DNA from: Desulfovibrio desulfuricans
Lineage (GTDB): Bacteria; Desulfobacterota; Desulfovibrionia; Desulfovibrionales; Desulfovibrionaceae
NCBI RefSeq assembly: GCF_024460775.1
Contig: NZ_JANFYZ010000006.1
Span: forward strand, 124,001-188,000
Reading direction: 5' to 3'
Length of the DNA stretch: 64,000 nt
Below the pieces are notes generated by a model, which worked only from the letters and a program-made list of their open reading frames with translations, ran no database searches and was not told where the DNA came from. A program made the position numbers and the translations under genes. This document shows, piece by piece, positions 54,773-64,000 of this stretch (position 1 is its first letter; each line of letters begins with the position of its first letter).

Positions 54773-55645
54773 ATGAAAGATAGTATGAAGTTTATCGATC
54801 TGCACACGCATTCCACCGCTTCTGACGGTACGGACACACCGGCCCAGCTTGTGGGCAAGGCCCATGCCGCAGGCCTTGCCGCAGTGGCAATTACTGACCA
54901 CGATACCCTGTCTGGCCTTGATGAGGGGCAGCGGACCGGGCGCGAGCTTGGTATTGAGGTTGTGCGCGGCTGCGAAATTTCGACAGGCACGGAACTGGGC
55001 GAACTGCACATTCTTGGCTTGTGGCTACCGGAAAATCCCCAGCCTTTGCTGGAAAAACTGCGCTGGCTGCGCGAAATGCGGGCAGAGCGCAATGTAGGCA
55101 TAGTAAAAAAGTTGCAGGATCTCGGCTACGACATCAGCATGGAAGAAGTGCTGGCGGCGGCCAGGGGCGAAAGCGTGGGGCGACCGCACATCGCGGCTGT
55201 GATGCTTCGCAAGGGATTCGCCAAGGATCCCCGGCAGGTTTTCAAGGAATTTCTGGGCAGCCGGGGCAAGGCATATTTACCCAAAACCGTGCTGGAGCCT
55301 GATGAAAGCGTCCGGTTGCTGGCCTCCATGGGGGCGACGGTATGCCTGGCGCATCCGCTGCTCTGGAAGGCCCCCGCCGGGTGGCTGGATTCCATGGTGG
55401 CCCGCCTCAAGGAATACGGGCTCAGCGCCATTGAGGCCTACCACAGCGAGCATTCCGAGGCCGATATACGCACCTGCCTGGCCCTGGCCAAGCGTTTTGA
55501 CCTTGGCGTTTCCGGCGGATCGGACTATCACGGATCAAACAAGCCCACTATCCGTCTGGGACAGGGCTACGGGGGCTTGCGAGTCAGCTCGGCTGTGCTT
55601 GAAGGCTTGAAAGAACGCCGCGACGCTGCCGGCCTTCATATCTGA
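54773..55645 (+). CDS. PHP-domain phosphoesterase
   Basis: A 290-residue PHP protein of the YciV/RNase-AM or nucleoside-diphosphatase type. Metal motifs are FIDLHTHSTASDG (His11, His13), ITDHDTLSG near 45, EISTGTELGELHILG near 68, CLAHPLLW near 190, and GSDYHGSNKP near 250. Members remove phosphates from 3',5'-pAp or trim 5' RNA ends. The start is ambiguous: ATG 54773 or ATG 54785 (which begins KFIDLHTHS); neither has a clear ribosome site, which suits a leaderless transcript. Confidence 0.88.
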   Translation: MKDSMKFIDLHTHSTASDGTDTPAQLVGKAHAAGLAAVAITDHDTLSGLDEGQRTGRELGIEVVRGCEISTGTELGELHILGLWLPENPQPLLEKLRWLREMRAERNVGIVKKLQDLGYDISMEEVLAAARGESVGRPHIAAVMLRKGFAKDPRQVFKEFLGSRGKAYLPKTVLEPDESVRLLASMGATVCLAHPLLWKAPAGWLDSMVARLKEYGLSAIEAYHSEHSEADIRTCLALAKRFDLGVSGGSDYHGSNKPTIRLGQGYGGLRVSSAVLEGLKERRDAAGLHI

Positions 55646-55747
55646 TCAGCCCCCCAACCGTCCGTTTGCGGCGGCCAAGTCAAGCCTCTTGCGCAATCGG
55701 GTCACCCGATGTACAGCGGTTTTCCACACTTATCTGGAAGGCATTGC

Positions 55748-57157
55748 ATGCGTATTCTTCATAAACAGCAACATCTTCCCCCTCTTGAGGGGCCACGGCT
55801 TGAGCCGCATCCTTTTCGTGGCGCAGGGGTTCCCCCTGACGAACGCGATGGCGCGCCGCTTGTTCCCGTTGCCCGACCCGAGCGCGGGTCAGCCGCGCAG
55901 GGCACTGCCGCCCCCCACAGAGAAGCCCCTTCGGGCAAGGACGTAGGCACAGAAGCCTTTGAATTGCGCCAGCTTGGCGAAGAAGATTTTGAGGAGTTTG
56001 AGGCCCTGCTGCGCTACGCTTTTCAGGTCAGCACATCTGAAATGGCCCGCATCGGCTGGTCTGACATGGAGATGAAGCAGTCCAAGATGCCCATATTTGA
56101 GGCATCGCACGTCATGGGCTGGTTCTACAAGGGGCACCTTGCCTCGCAGATCGTCATCTACCCGATGGAAGTGAATATCCAGGGCGAAATCTGCAAAATG
56201 GGCGGCATCACCGGCGTGGCAACGTATCCCGAATACACGGGGCGGGGGCTGATCCATTCGCTCATCGGCAAAAGCCTTGAATACATGCGCTCGCAGCAGC
56301 AGATAGTTTCCTATCTCTGCCCCTATTCCATCCCCCTGTACCGCAAGCACGGTTGGGAAATTGTTTCGGACAAGATGACCTTTGCCATCAAGGACACCCA
56401 GCTTCCCAAGCGCCACCCGGTGGACGGGCAGATCGAGCGCGTGGACATCGAGTGCGAAGACCTGCACCGCGTTTACAAGTATTTTGCCCTTCAGGAACAC
56501 GGCGCGCTTATTCGCGGCAAGCTGGAGTGGGAGGAATACTGGCGATGGGATTCGGACGACGTCATGGCGGCGGTGTACTACAGCGCCGACGGCAAGCCCC
56601 TGGGCTATGTTATCTACTACATTGAGAACGAAGTTTTCAGCATCAAGGAAATGGTCTACCTGAACCAGGAGGCCAAATACGGCATCTGGAACTACATCAG
56701 CGCCCATTTTTCCATGATCACCAAGGTGGAAGGCGCCAACTACACTGGCGAACCCATTGCCTTCCAGTTTGAAGACAGCGAAATTGACGAGAGCATTCAG
56801 CCCTACGCCATGGCCCGCATTGTGGATGTACAGCGCTTTATCGAACAGTATTCCTTCCAGTTTGAAGACCCCAAATTGACGCTTGAACTGGAAGTGAGCG
56901 ATGTCATGGCCCCGTGGAACAACGGGATATTCCATGTAAGCTGGCGTGATGGGCGCACGTTTTGCGAAAAGGTAAGCACCTGGAGCACAGGGCATCGCCT
57001 TTCGCTGGATATCAAAACGCTCACGACCATGCTCATGGGCTACAAGCGCCCCACCTATCTGTACAATAATGACCGCATCGACATGGACTATCATCTGCTG
57101 AAAACGCTGGAGACGCTGATCCCGCCGGACAAGCCGTATTTTTCGGATTATTTCTGA
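55748..57157 (+). CDS. Eis-like GNAT acetyltransferase
   Basis: A 469-residue protein started at 55748, where GGAAGG lies six bases upstream. After a ~70-residue Pro/Arg-rich N-terminal extension, the first GNAT domain includes GGITGVATYPEYTGRGLIHSLI, the acetyl-CoA loop. A second GNAT-like half (about 230–360) and a sterol-carrier-like C-terminus follow, as in the Eis family, which usually has ~400 residues. Eis enzymes acetylate amines, including aminoglycosides in mycobacteria. Substrate here is unknown. Confidence 0.82.
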   Translation: MRILHKQQHLPPLEGPRLEPHPFRGAGVPPDERDGAPLVPVARPERGSAAQGTAAPHREAPSGKDVGTEAFELRQLGEEDFEEFEALLRYAFQVSTSEMARIGWSDMEMKQSKMPIFEASHVMGWFYKGHLASQIVIYPMEVNIQGEICKMGGITGVATYPEYTGRGLIHSLIGKSLEYMRSQQQIVSYLCPYSIPLYRKHGWEIVSDKMTFAIKDTQLPKRHPVDGQIERVDIECEDLHRVYKYFALQEHGALIRGKLEWEEYWRWDSDDVMAAVYYSADGKPLGYVIYYIENEVFSIKEMVYLNQEAKYGIWNYISAHFSMITKVEGANYTGEPIAFQFEDSEIDESIQPYAMARIVDVQRFIEQYSFQFEDPKLTLELEVSDVMAPWNNGIFHVSWRDGRTFCEKVSTWSTGHRLSLDIKTLTTMLMGYKRPTYLYNNDRIDMDYHLLKTLETLIPPDKPYFSDYF

Positions 57158-57298
57158 TTTTCGGGATCAGGCTTCGCGGGTTGACACATCTGTGGGCAGA
57201 TGGCAGTTGTACGCCGTTCCGTGGATGCATTGTTCTGTTCTTTTGGGTTTCCGCAGGCCGTGCCTTTTTATCCGAGCCCACGCAAAGGAGTATTGGAT

Positions 57299-57622
57299 AT
57301 GGCATGGTTTGCATTGAGTTTGGCAGTGGTTACCGAGATTTTGTGGGCGCTCAGCCTCAAGTGGGCTTCTTCGTTGGGCAACTGGCAGGCTGCGGCAGTG
57401 CCCATTGCGCTGAGCTTTGTGAATATGGGCCTGCTGGCGCTGGCCATGCGCGGGCTCCCGGCGGGTATGACCTATGCCCTCTGGACAGGTGCTGGCACGG
57501 TGGGCGTGGTCCTGGGCGGGGCGCTTTTTTTCGGCGACAAGGTTTCGCTGCCCCAGCTGTTTTTCATTGCCCTGATTATCATTGGCAGCGTCGGGACAAA
57601 GTTTTTTTCATCCCAGGCATAG
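57299..57622 (+). CDS. gdx: SMR transporter, guanidinium exporter (Gdx/SugE) type
   Basis: A 107-residue protein with AAAGGAG eight bases before the ATG and four TM helices. Glu13 in VTEILWALSLKW is the proton/substrate site. GLPAGMTYALWTGAGTVGVVLGG is closer to the SugE/Gdx form than to EmrE, pointing to guanidinium export. No guanidine riboswitch was recognised in the 141 bases upstream, only a CATCTG/CAGATG hairpin (57187–57202). A drug-exporting SMR is the alternative. Confidence 0.8.
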   Translation: MAWFALSLAVVTEILWALSLKWASSLGNWQAAAVPIALSFVNMGLLALAMRGLPAGMTYALWTGAGTVGVVLGGALFFGDKVSLPQLFFIALIIIGSVGTKFFSSQA

Positions 57623-57696
57623 GACGTCTTGTCTGCCGCGCCGCGTGATCGGCGCGCGCGAGTATAGTTGCAGCATACGCACAGAGCATGGAACAT

Positions 57697-57724
57697 AAAA
57701 AGGCGGGGTTGTCCCCGCCTTTTG
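57697..57724. terminator. Bidirectional terminator between gdx and secA
   Basis: An 11-base stem (AAAAGGCGGGG with CCCCGCCTTTT) over TTGT has A and T runs on both flanks, so it can end the plus-strand SMR transcript and the minus-strand secA transcript. Confidence 0.9.
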
Positions 57725-57762
57725 TATTTCTAGGTATCGCGCTTGTGGCGCAATATAAACAG

Positions 57763-60342
<2,580 letters not shown>

Positions 60343-60718
60343 GAAGTCTCCTTACTAGAGCATTTTCACTTTGAAATGCTCGCTTACCGACTAAGTATAT
60401 CTACTGTCTCGTCCGTAACGGAAAAGCAACCGTGGCGAGGATTTTTCAGTATCCGCGCTGTGCAGACAAACATTTTCGGTCTGATCTGTCTAGCACAATG
60501 GCCAGTCGCTTGCGCAGCGCAAACACCAATGTTGGGTGCGCTGCGGAATGTGCTGAATGCGCAGTGTCTTACCCCAAGGGGACAATACACGGCATCCCTT
60601 AAAAATAAGACATAACATTGAGGTTGGCAATGTGACGATCCAAAAATATTATTGGTCAAAGAACAGGTGGGGAGGTGCAAGTGCGCCTATAACCGTGCCA
60701 GCAGACAACCTCGCAGAA
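60343..60718. other. 376-bp gene-free region upstream of secA
   Basis: No gene is seen. A perfect eight-base inverted repeat (GAGCATTT/AAATGCTC, 60358–60381) lies between the presumed secA promoter and its ribosome site. The remainder holds the tail end of the receiver–TPR transcript, without a clear terminator. Confidence 0.5.
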
Positions 60719-62083
60719 TCACTTTTTTGCGCGCTCCAAGCCTTGAAGGGCAAGTTGCATGCCGGGCTTGAGGGCAAGGGCCAACTGAAAAAACTGTACC
60801 GACCTGTCACGGTCGCCTGACTGAAGAAAGACCGCTCCAAAGTTACAGGCGATGGAAGCGCTGCTCTTGACCATTTCCGGATCCAGATCCAGAGCTTTTA
60901 CCAGATTTGCCTTGGCCTGGATAAAATCCGCGCCTTCGGCAAAGGCCATGCCTACATTATAATAGAGCGTTGGATCGTCAGGGGCGATTTTGATGGCGCG
61001 CTTGTATTCAGTGATGGCGTCCTGCCAGCGGCCCTGCCTGCGCAGGCTGATGCCAAGCTGGTTGAACAGGGCCAAATCTTCCCGGCCAAGGCGCTTGCCC
61101 TTGGCTTCAAGACTGTTGCGCAGAAATTTTTCTGCCTTTTCCGGGTCGCGCTCGCCATAAATGCCGGCAATACGGCTTGAAAGCGCGCTGAGGCCATCGG
61201 CAGCTTCCCGGTTCATCTGCACCACAGCTTTTTCAAAAAAGGCCTCGGCCTTTTCCACATCGCCGTTTGCCAGGTGGGCCTCGCCAAGGCTCACTTTGCG
61301 GTTCACGTTGAGGGGCGAGATCGAATCCAGTTTTTCGAGGTAACGCACCTGCTGGGGCACATCCCCTATTTCCGCGTACATTTCTGCAAGGCGCTGAAGC
61401 GGAGCGAGGTAGAGATCGGCAGATTTTGCGGCGGATTCGTAGGCAATACGGGCTTTGTCGTATTGCTGGGTGGCGCGGAAAATATCGCCCATGAGCAGAA
61501 ACGCCGCAGCGCTGCCCGGCTTGAGTTGCAAAACCTTCTGGCAGGCTGTCAGTGCCATGTCGTATTTTTTTTGCGCCAACAGTTTCTTCGCCACGTCAAT
61601 GACCTGCCCCAGCTTGCTTTGCGGCCTGAGGGTAAAAGCCATTTTTTCAATAAGCGTATTGGCAGAAACAGGCTTGGCAATAAAGTTGTCCGCCCCGACT
61701 TCGTGAAGCAGCATGAGGCGGTCGCGCTGCACATCGCCCGTAAGCACAATAATCTTAAGCGCGGTAAAGGCCTGCTTGATCTGGCCAACTAGGAAGCTCA
61801 GATCCTGTCCGCCTATACTGCGCTCCATGAAGATAAGAGGGGCAGGGTGCCGGGCCAGAATGTCTCGCAGCTCGCGAAGCATCATGCGGGGGTCCGCAAT
61901 GGCGGTAAAAATGCTCTGAGCCGTAAGGCCCATCTCTTTGGCAAGGGTAAGGCGCAACTGCGTACAAAAGGCCTGGTCATCGCTCACTGCCAGGATATGC
62001 CCATTCTCTTTAGTAATGTAATTAATGACAGTGTCTTGGTATGAATTGAGTTTTGCCCTGTTGGAGGCTTCAATCATGGACAT
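60719..62083 (-). CDS. Receiver-domain–TPR protein with Glu phospho-acceptor site
   Basis: A 454-residue cytoplasmic protein with AGGAG before the ATG. Residues 28–145 form a receiver: acidic pair Asp35/36, switch Thr115 (VLTGD) and Lys137 (AKPV). The phospho-acceptor Asp is replaced by Glu87 in LIFMERSIGG, which often mimics a phosphorylated state. Residues about 155–450 are tetratricopeptide repeats (AKKLLAQKKYDMALTACQKVL, GRWQDAITEYKRAIKIAPDD). There is no DNA-binding or enzymatic output, so it is likely a protein-binding scaffold. It lies next to secA. Confidence 0.85.
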   Translation of the reverse strand: MSMIEASNRAKLNSYQDTVINYITKENGHILAVSDDQAFCTQLRLTLAKEMGLTAQSIFTAIADPRMMLRELRDILARHPAPLIFMERSIGGQDLSFLVGQIKQAFTALKIIVLTGDVQRDRLMLLHEVGADNFIAKPVSANTLIEKMAFTLRPQSKLGQVIDVAKKLLAQKKYDMALTACQKVLQLKPGSAAAFLLMGDIFRATQQYDKARIAYESAAKSADLYLAPLQRLAEMYAEIGDVPQQVRYLEKLDSISPLNVNRKVSLGEAHLANGDVEKAEAFFEKAVVQMNREAADGLSALSSRIAGIYGERDPEKAEKFLRNSLEAKGKRLGREDLALFNQLGISLRRQGRWQDAITEYKRAIKIAPDDPTLYYNVGMAFAEGADFIQAKANLVKALDLDPEMVKSSASIACNFGAVFLQSGDRDRSVQFFQLALALKPGMQLALQGLERAKK

Positions 62084-62849
62084 GGGATCTCCTGAAAATA
62101 TTGACAGCTAAGATGACAAGTTAGCGCAAAATAGTGAAGACTGTGCGACAAAAGGGAGTCATCTTGGCAAATTGCCGGAAGGGTGCGCTCTTTTAATTTT
62201 TTGCAGGGGTAAGCGTCAAGGAGTAAGATTGGCGCGGCAAAAAACCTGGATGACGTGATAAAAATAATGCAAAAATGGCTTGACGTTCAAGGGGAACTTG
62301 GATAGAAAAAATCTCCGCGCGATAAGAAGCGATTTTTATCGGCGTCCCTGGACGGCAGGGAAGGGTGGGTTGAGCCCATTCTGATGCACCCCAAAGTGAC
62401 CACAATATCTGGTTGCAGAGGGTTTTGACATGTGCAGGCGTTACCGAATGCCGGACAATGTCGAGCCGTTCCAGCCCAAAGACGGATCCCACCGCAGCCC
62501 CCAGGCCGCGCGTGACCCGGGGCTGTAAGGTAGGGGGATAGCCCCCATTTGGTGACCCTGCGGGACCGCTTAGCTGCTCTTTCTATGAGTGGCTTAGCCT
62601 GGGCGACGCTGGGGAGCATCACGCGGATGATGCAGGCGCGTTCAGGCGTCCAATCTTCCGAATTCTTCCTGAAATTTCAGGCGTGATGCGCGCATTAGCG
62701 CAACCCCTTACGTTGCTCCGTTTTCCGTTCCTTGCCAGGGTGAGGTCGGCCCTTCGGGCCATGCTTCATGGCCCGCGTATGCTGTGAAGGAGCCCGCGCT
62801 CGTAGCCCAAAAGGCCGCGCGGGATGTTTTTGCAAACGGAGTAGGCACA
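62084..62849. other. 766-bp gene-free region upstream of the S10 operon
   Basis: No gene with a start, ribosome site and plausible protein is seen on either strand. Structures present include GGGGG/CCCCC around ATAG (about 62534–62547), a 14-base palindrome CCTGAAATTTCAGG (62668–62681), and GGCCC-TTC-GGGCC (62748–62760). The left third has lower GC. It must hold the promoter of the ribosomal operon; a TTGACA near 62426 lacks a good -10 partner. A structured RNA is possible but none was recognised. Confidence 0.5.
62793..62831 (+). promoter_or_regulatory. Attenuator-like hairpin in the S10 operon leader
   Basis: CCCGCGC (62793–62799) pairs with GCGCGGG (62817–62823), and the loop holds a small CC-AAAA-GG hairpin. 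ATG and TTTTT (62827–62831) follow. This has the form of a terminator 19 bases before the rpsJ start, so it could attenuate the ribosomal protein operon. Confidence 0.45.
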
Positions 62850-63167
62850 ATGACGACAGTTAGCAGCGATCGCATTCGGATCAAGCTCAAAGCCTACGAT
62901 TACCGCATTCTGGATAAAGCCGTTGCGGAAATCGTGGATACGGCGCGCAATACCGGTGCCGGTGTGGCGGGACCAATTCCCCTGCCCACCAACATTCACA
63001 AGTACACCGTGCAGCGTTCCGTGCATGTGGACAAAAAGTCCCGTGAGCAGTTTGAAATGCGCATTCACAAGCGGCTCATGGATATCCTGGAACCCACGCA
63101 GCAGACCGTCGACGCGCTGGGCAAGCTTTCGTTGCCCGCCGGTGTGGACGTGGAAATCAAGCTCTAG
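62850..63167 (+). CDS. rpsJ: 30S ribosomal protein S10
   Basis: A 105-residue S10 started at 62850 (GGAG eight bases upstream). It begins [25 protein letters not shown] and contains the loop [22 protein letters not shown] (seen as GPIPLPT) and [17 protein letters not shown]. It is part of the 30S head and doubles as NusE in antitermination. It is the first gene of the S10 operon, followed by rplC. Confidence 0.98.
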   Translation: MTTVSSDRIRIKLKAYDYRILDKAVAEIVDTARNTGAGVAGPIPLPTNIHKYTVQRSVHVDKKSREQFEMRIHKRLMDILEPTQQTVDALGKLSLPAGVDVEIKL

Positions 63168-63179
63168 CGAGAGGCAGTC

Positions 63180-63809
63180 ATGGCTGAGAAAATGGGAATT
63201 TTGGGTCGCAAACTTGGTATGACCCGCATATTTGACGGCGCTGGCGCTGCCGTGCCCGTCACGGTGATTGAGGCCGGTCCGTGCCCCGTCACCCAGGTCA
63301 AAACTGCGGAGACGGACGGCTACAACGCCGTTCAGATCGCGCTGACCCCCGCTAAGGAAAAGCACAGCACCAAGGCTATGCAGGGACACTTTGCCAAGGC
63401 TGGCAAGGGTCTTTTCCGCCATCTGCGCGAAATCCGCCTTGCGGGTGCGCCGGAGCAGGAGCTGGGTCAGGAACTGACCGTTGAAATTTTCGCCGCAGGC
63501 GATACGGTCAAGGTGACCGGCACAAGCATGGGTAAAGGCTACCAGGGGCGTATGCGCCGCTGGAATTTTGCCGGTTCCAAAGATACCCACGGCTGCGAAA
63601 AGGTGCACCGCAACAATGGTTCCATTGGTAACAACACCTTTCCTGGCCACGTTTTTAAGGGTCGGAAAATGGCGGGCCATTGGGGCAATGAAACCGTTAC
63701 GGAAATGGGCCTGACCATCGTTGATGTGCGTCCTGAGGACAACGTCATTCTGGTCAAAGGTTCCGTGCCCGGCCCCAAGAACGGGCTGGTGCTGATCCGC
63801 AAGCAGTAG
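63180..63809 (+). CDS. rplC: 50S ribosomal protein L3
   Basis: A 209-residue L3 that binds near the 3' end of 23S rRNA. Typical parts are [13 protein letters not shown] at the start, [15 protein letters not shown] near 118, and [11 protein letters not shown] near 164 with the Gln/Trp tip region. GAGAGGC precedes the ATG. It lies 12 bases after rpsJ. Confidence 0.98.
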   Translation: MAEKMGILGRKLGMTRIFDGAGAAVPVTVIEAGPCPVTQVKTAETDGYNAVQIALTPAKEKHSTKAMQGHFAKAGKGLFRHLREIRLAGAPEQELGQELTVEIFAAGDTVKVTGTSMGKGYQGRMRRWNFAGSKDTHGCEKVHRNNGSIGNNTFPGHVFKGRKMAGHWGNETVTEMGLTIVDVRPEDNVILVKGSVPGPKNGLVLIRKQ

Positions 63810-63820
63810 AGGAAGCAGCA

Positions 63821-64000
63821 ATGGCTACCGTGAAAGTATATGACCAGAACAAGCAGGAAAGCGGCGAAATTACGCTGGCTTCCGACGTGTTCGAAATCGA
63901 GGTGAGGCCCGAAATCCTCAATCTCGTGGCGCGCGCCCAGATGGCGGCCAAACGCGCCGGCACGCATATGGTAAAGACCCGTGCGCTGGTTTCCGGCGGC
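63821..64000 (+). CDS. rplD: 50S ribosomal protein L4, partial (3' end off the window)
   Basis: The ATG at 63821 follows rplC by 11 bases, with GAGG upstream. Sixty codons read MATVKVYDQNKQESGE and then EIEVRPEILNLVARAQMAAKRAGTH, the N-terminal part of L4 up to the start of its extended loop. In many bacteria L4 represses its own operon through the S10 leader, which makes the leader hairpin here noteworthy. Confidence 0.96.
   Translation, partial: MATVKVYDQNKQESGEITLASDVFEIEVRPEILNLVARAQMAAKRAGTHMVKTRALVSGG

Noticed and set aside
57158..57298. Guanidine riboswitch upstream of the SMR gene
   Set aside because: Only a simple CATCTG/CAGATG hairpin is present; conserved ykkC or mini-ykkC features were not found.
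62193..62622. Minus-strand frames of 99–111 residues before the S10 operon
   Set aside because: No ribosome site, overlapping each other in different frames, and no recognisable domain.

Overview
The window looks like a Desulfovibrio-type sulfate reducer (Desulfovibrionaceae). The reasons are a GC-rich chromosome, a UbiA/MqnP-type prenyltransferase that fits futalosine-route menaquinone synthesis, clpB–cbpM–cbpA next to one another, and the protein flavour throughout. Species is not decidable from sequence reading alone; D. desulfuricans or a close relative is a reasonable guess. Both edges cut genes: a potassium-channel-like gene on the left (minus strand) and rplD on the right (plus strand).

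Layout. 1–14.5 kb is mostly housekeeping: ion channel, exported hypothetical protein, tRNA-Thr(GGT), darP, a menaquinone prenyltransferase, a MogA-like molybdopterin enzyme with an odd Cys-rich N-terminus, queF, murJ, a sensor-like membrane protein, ftsY, gldA and the chaperone set clpB/cbpM/cbpA. 14.7–30.2 kb is a compact minus-strand phage-derived cluster: a Mor-like activator and a small partner, then lysozyme, holin, DUF2730-like protein, terminase large subunit, GNAT, portal, scaffold, capsid, cement protein, tail tube, tail fibre, tail nozzle, a second GNAT and an internal virion protein. A divergent S24-type repressor (30.5–31.2 kb) and a Lar-like zinc-ribbon gene follow. I see no integrase, replication gene or attachment site. 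The cluster therefore reads as a domesticated podovirus or gene-transfer-agent module, with a plausible cascade from repressor to Mor-like activator to late operon.

31.8–42.9 kb is one co-directional block: two YgiW-type OB-fold proteins, an OmpR-type regulator and kinase, and an MdtABC-type RND pump whose genes overlap by a few bases. A PAS–GGDEF protein and an aminotransferase follow. 45.9–50.2 kb is a metal-transport island: a P1B-type ATPase with an SCA instead of a CPC motif, three Cys-free HMA-like domains, a small glycine-zipper membrane protein resembling the PacL/DUF1490 partners of mycobacterial metal ATPases, an orphan FeoA and a small membrane protein.

50.5–64 kb returns to core functions: acs, maf, a YfcE-type phosphodiesterase coupled to a Trm112-like zinc protein, a PHP phosphoesterase with a nearly leaderless promoter, an Eis-like acetyltransferase, a Gdx/SugE-type SMR exporter, secA, a receiver–TPR protein with Glu at the phospho-acceptor site, a 766-bp gene-free stretch, and the start of the S10 ribosomal protein operon (rpsJ, rplC, rplD) with an attenuator-like hairpin in its leader.
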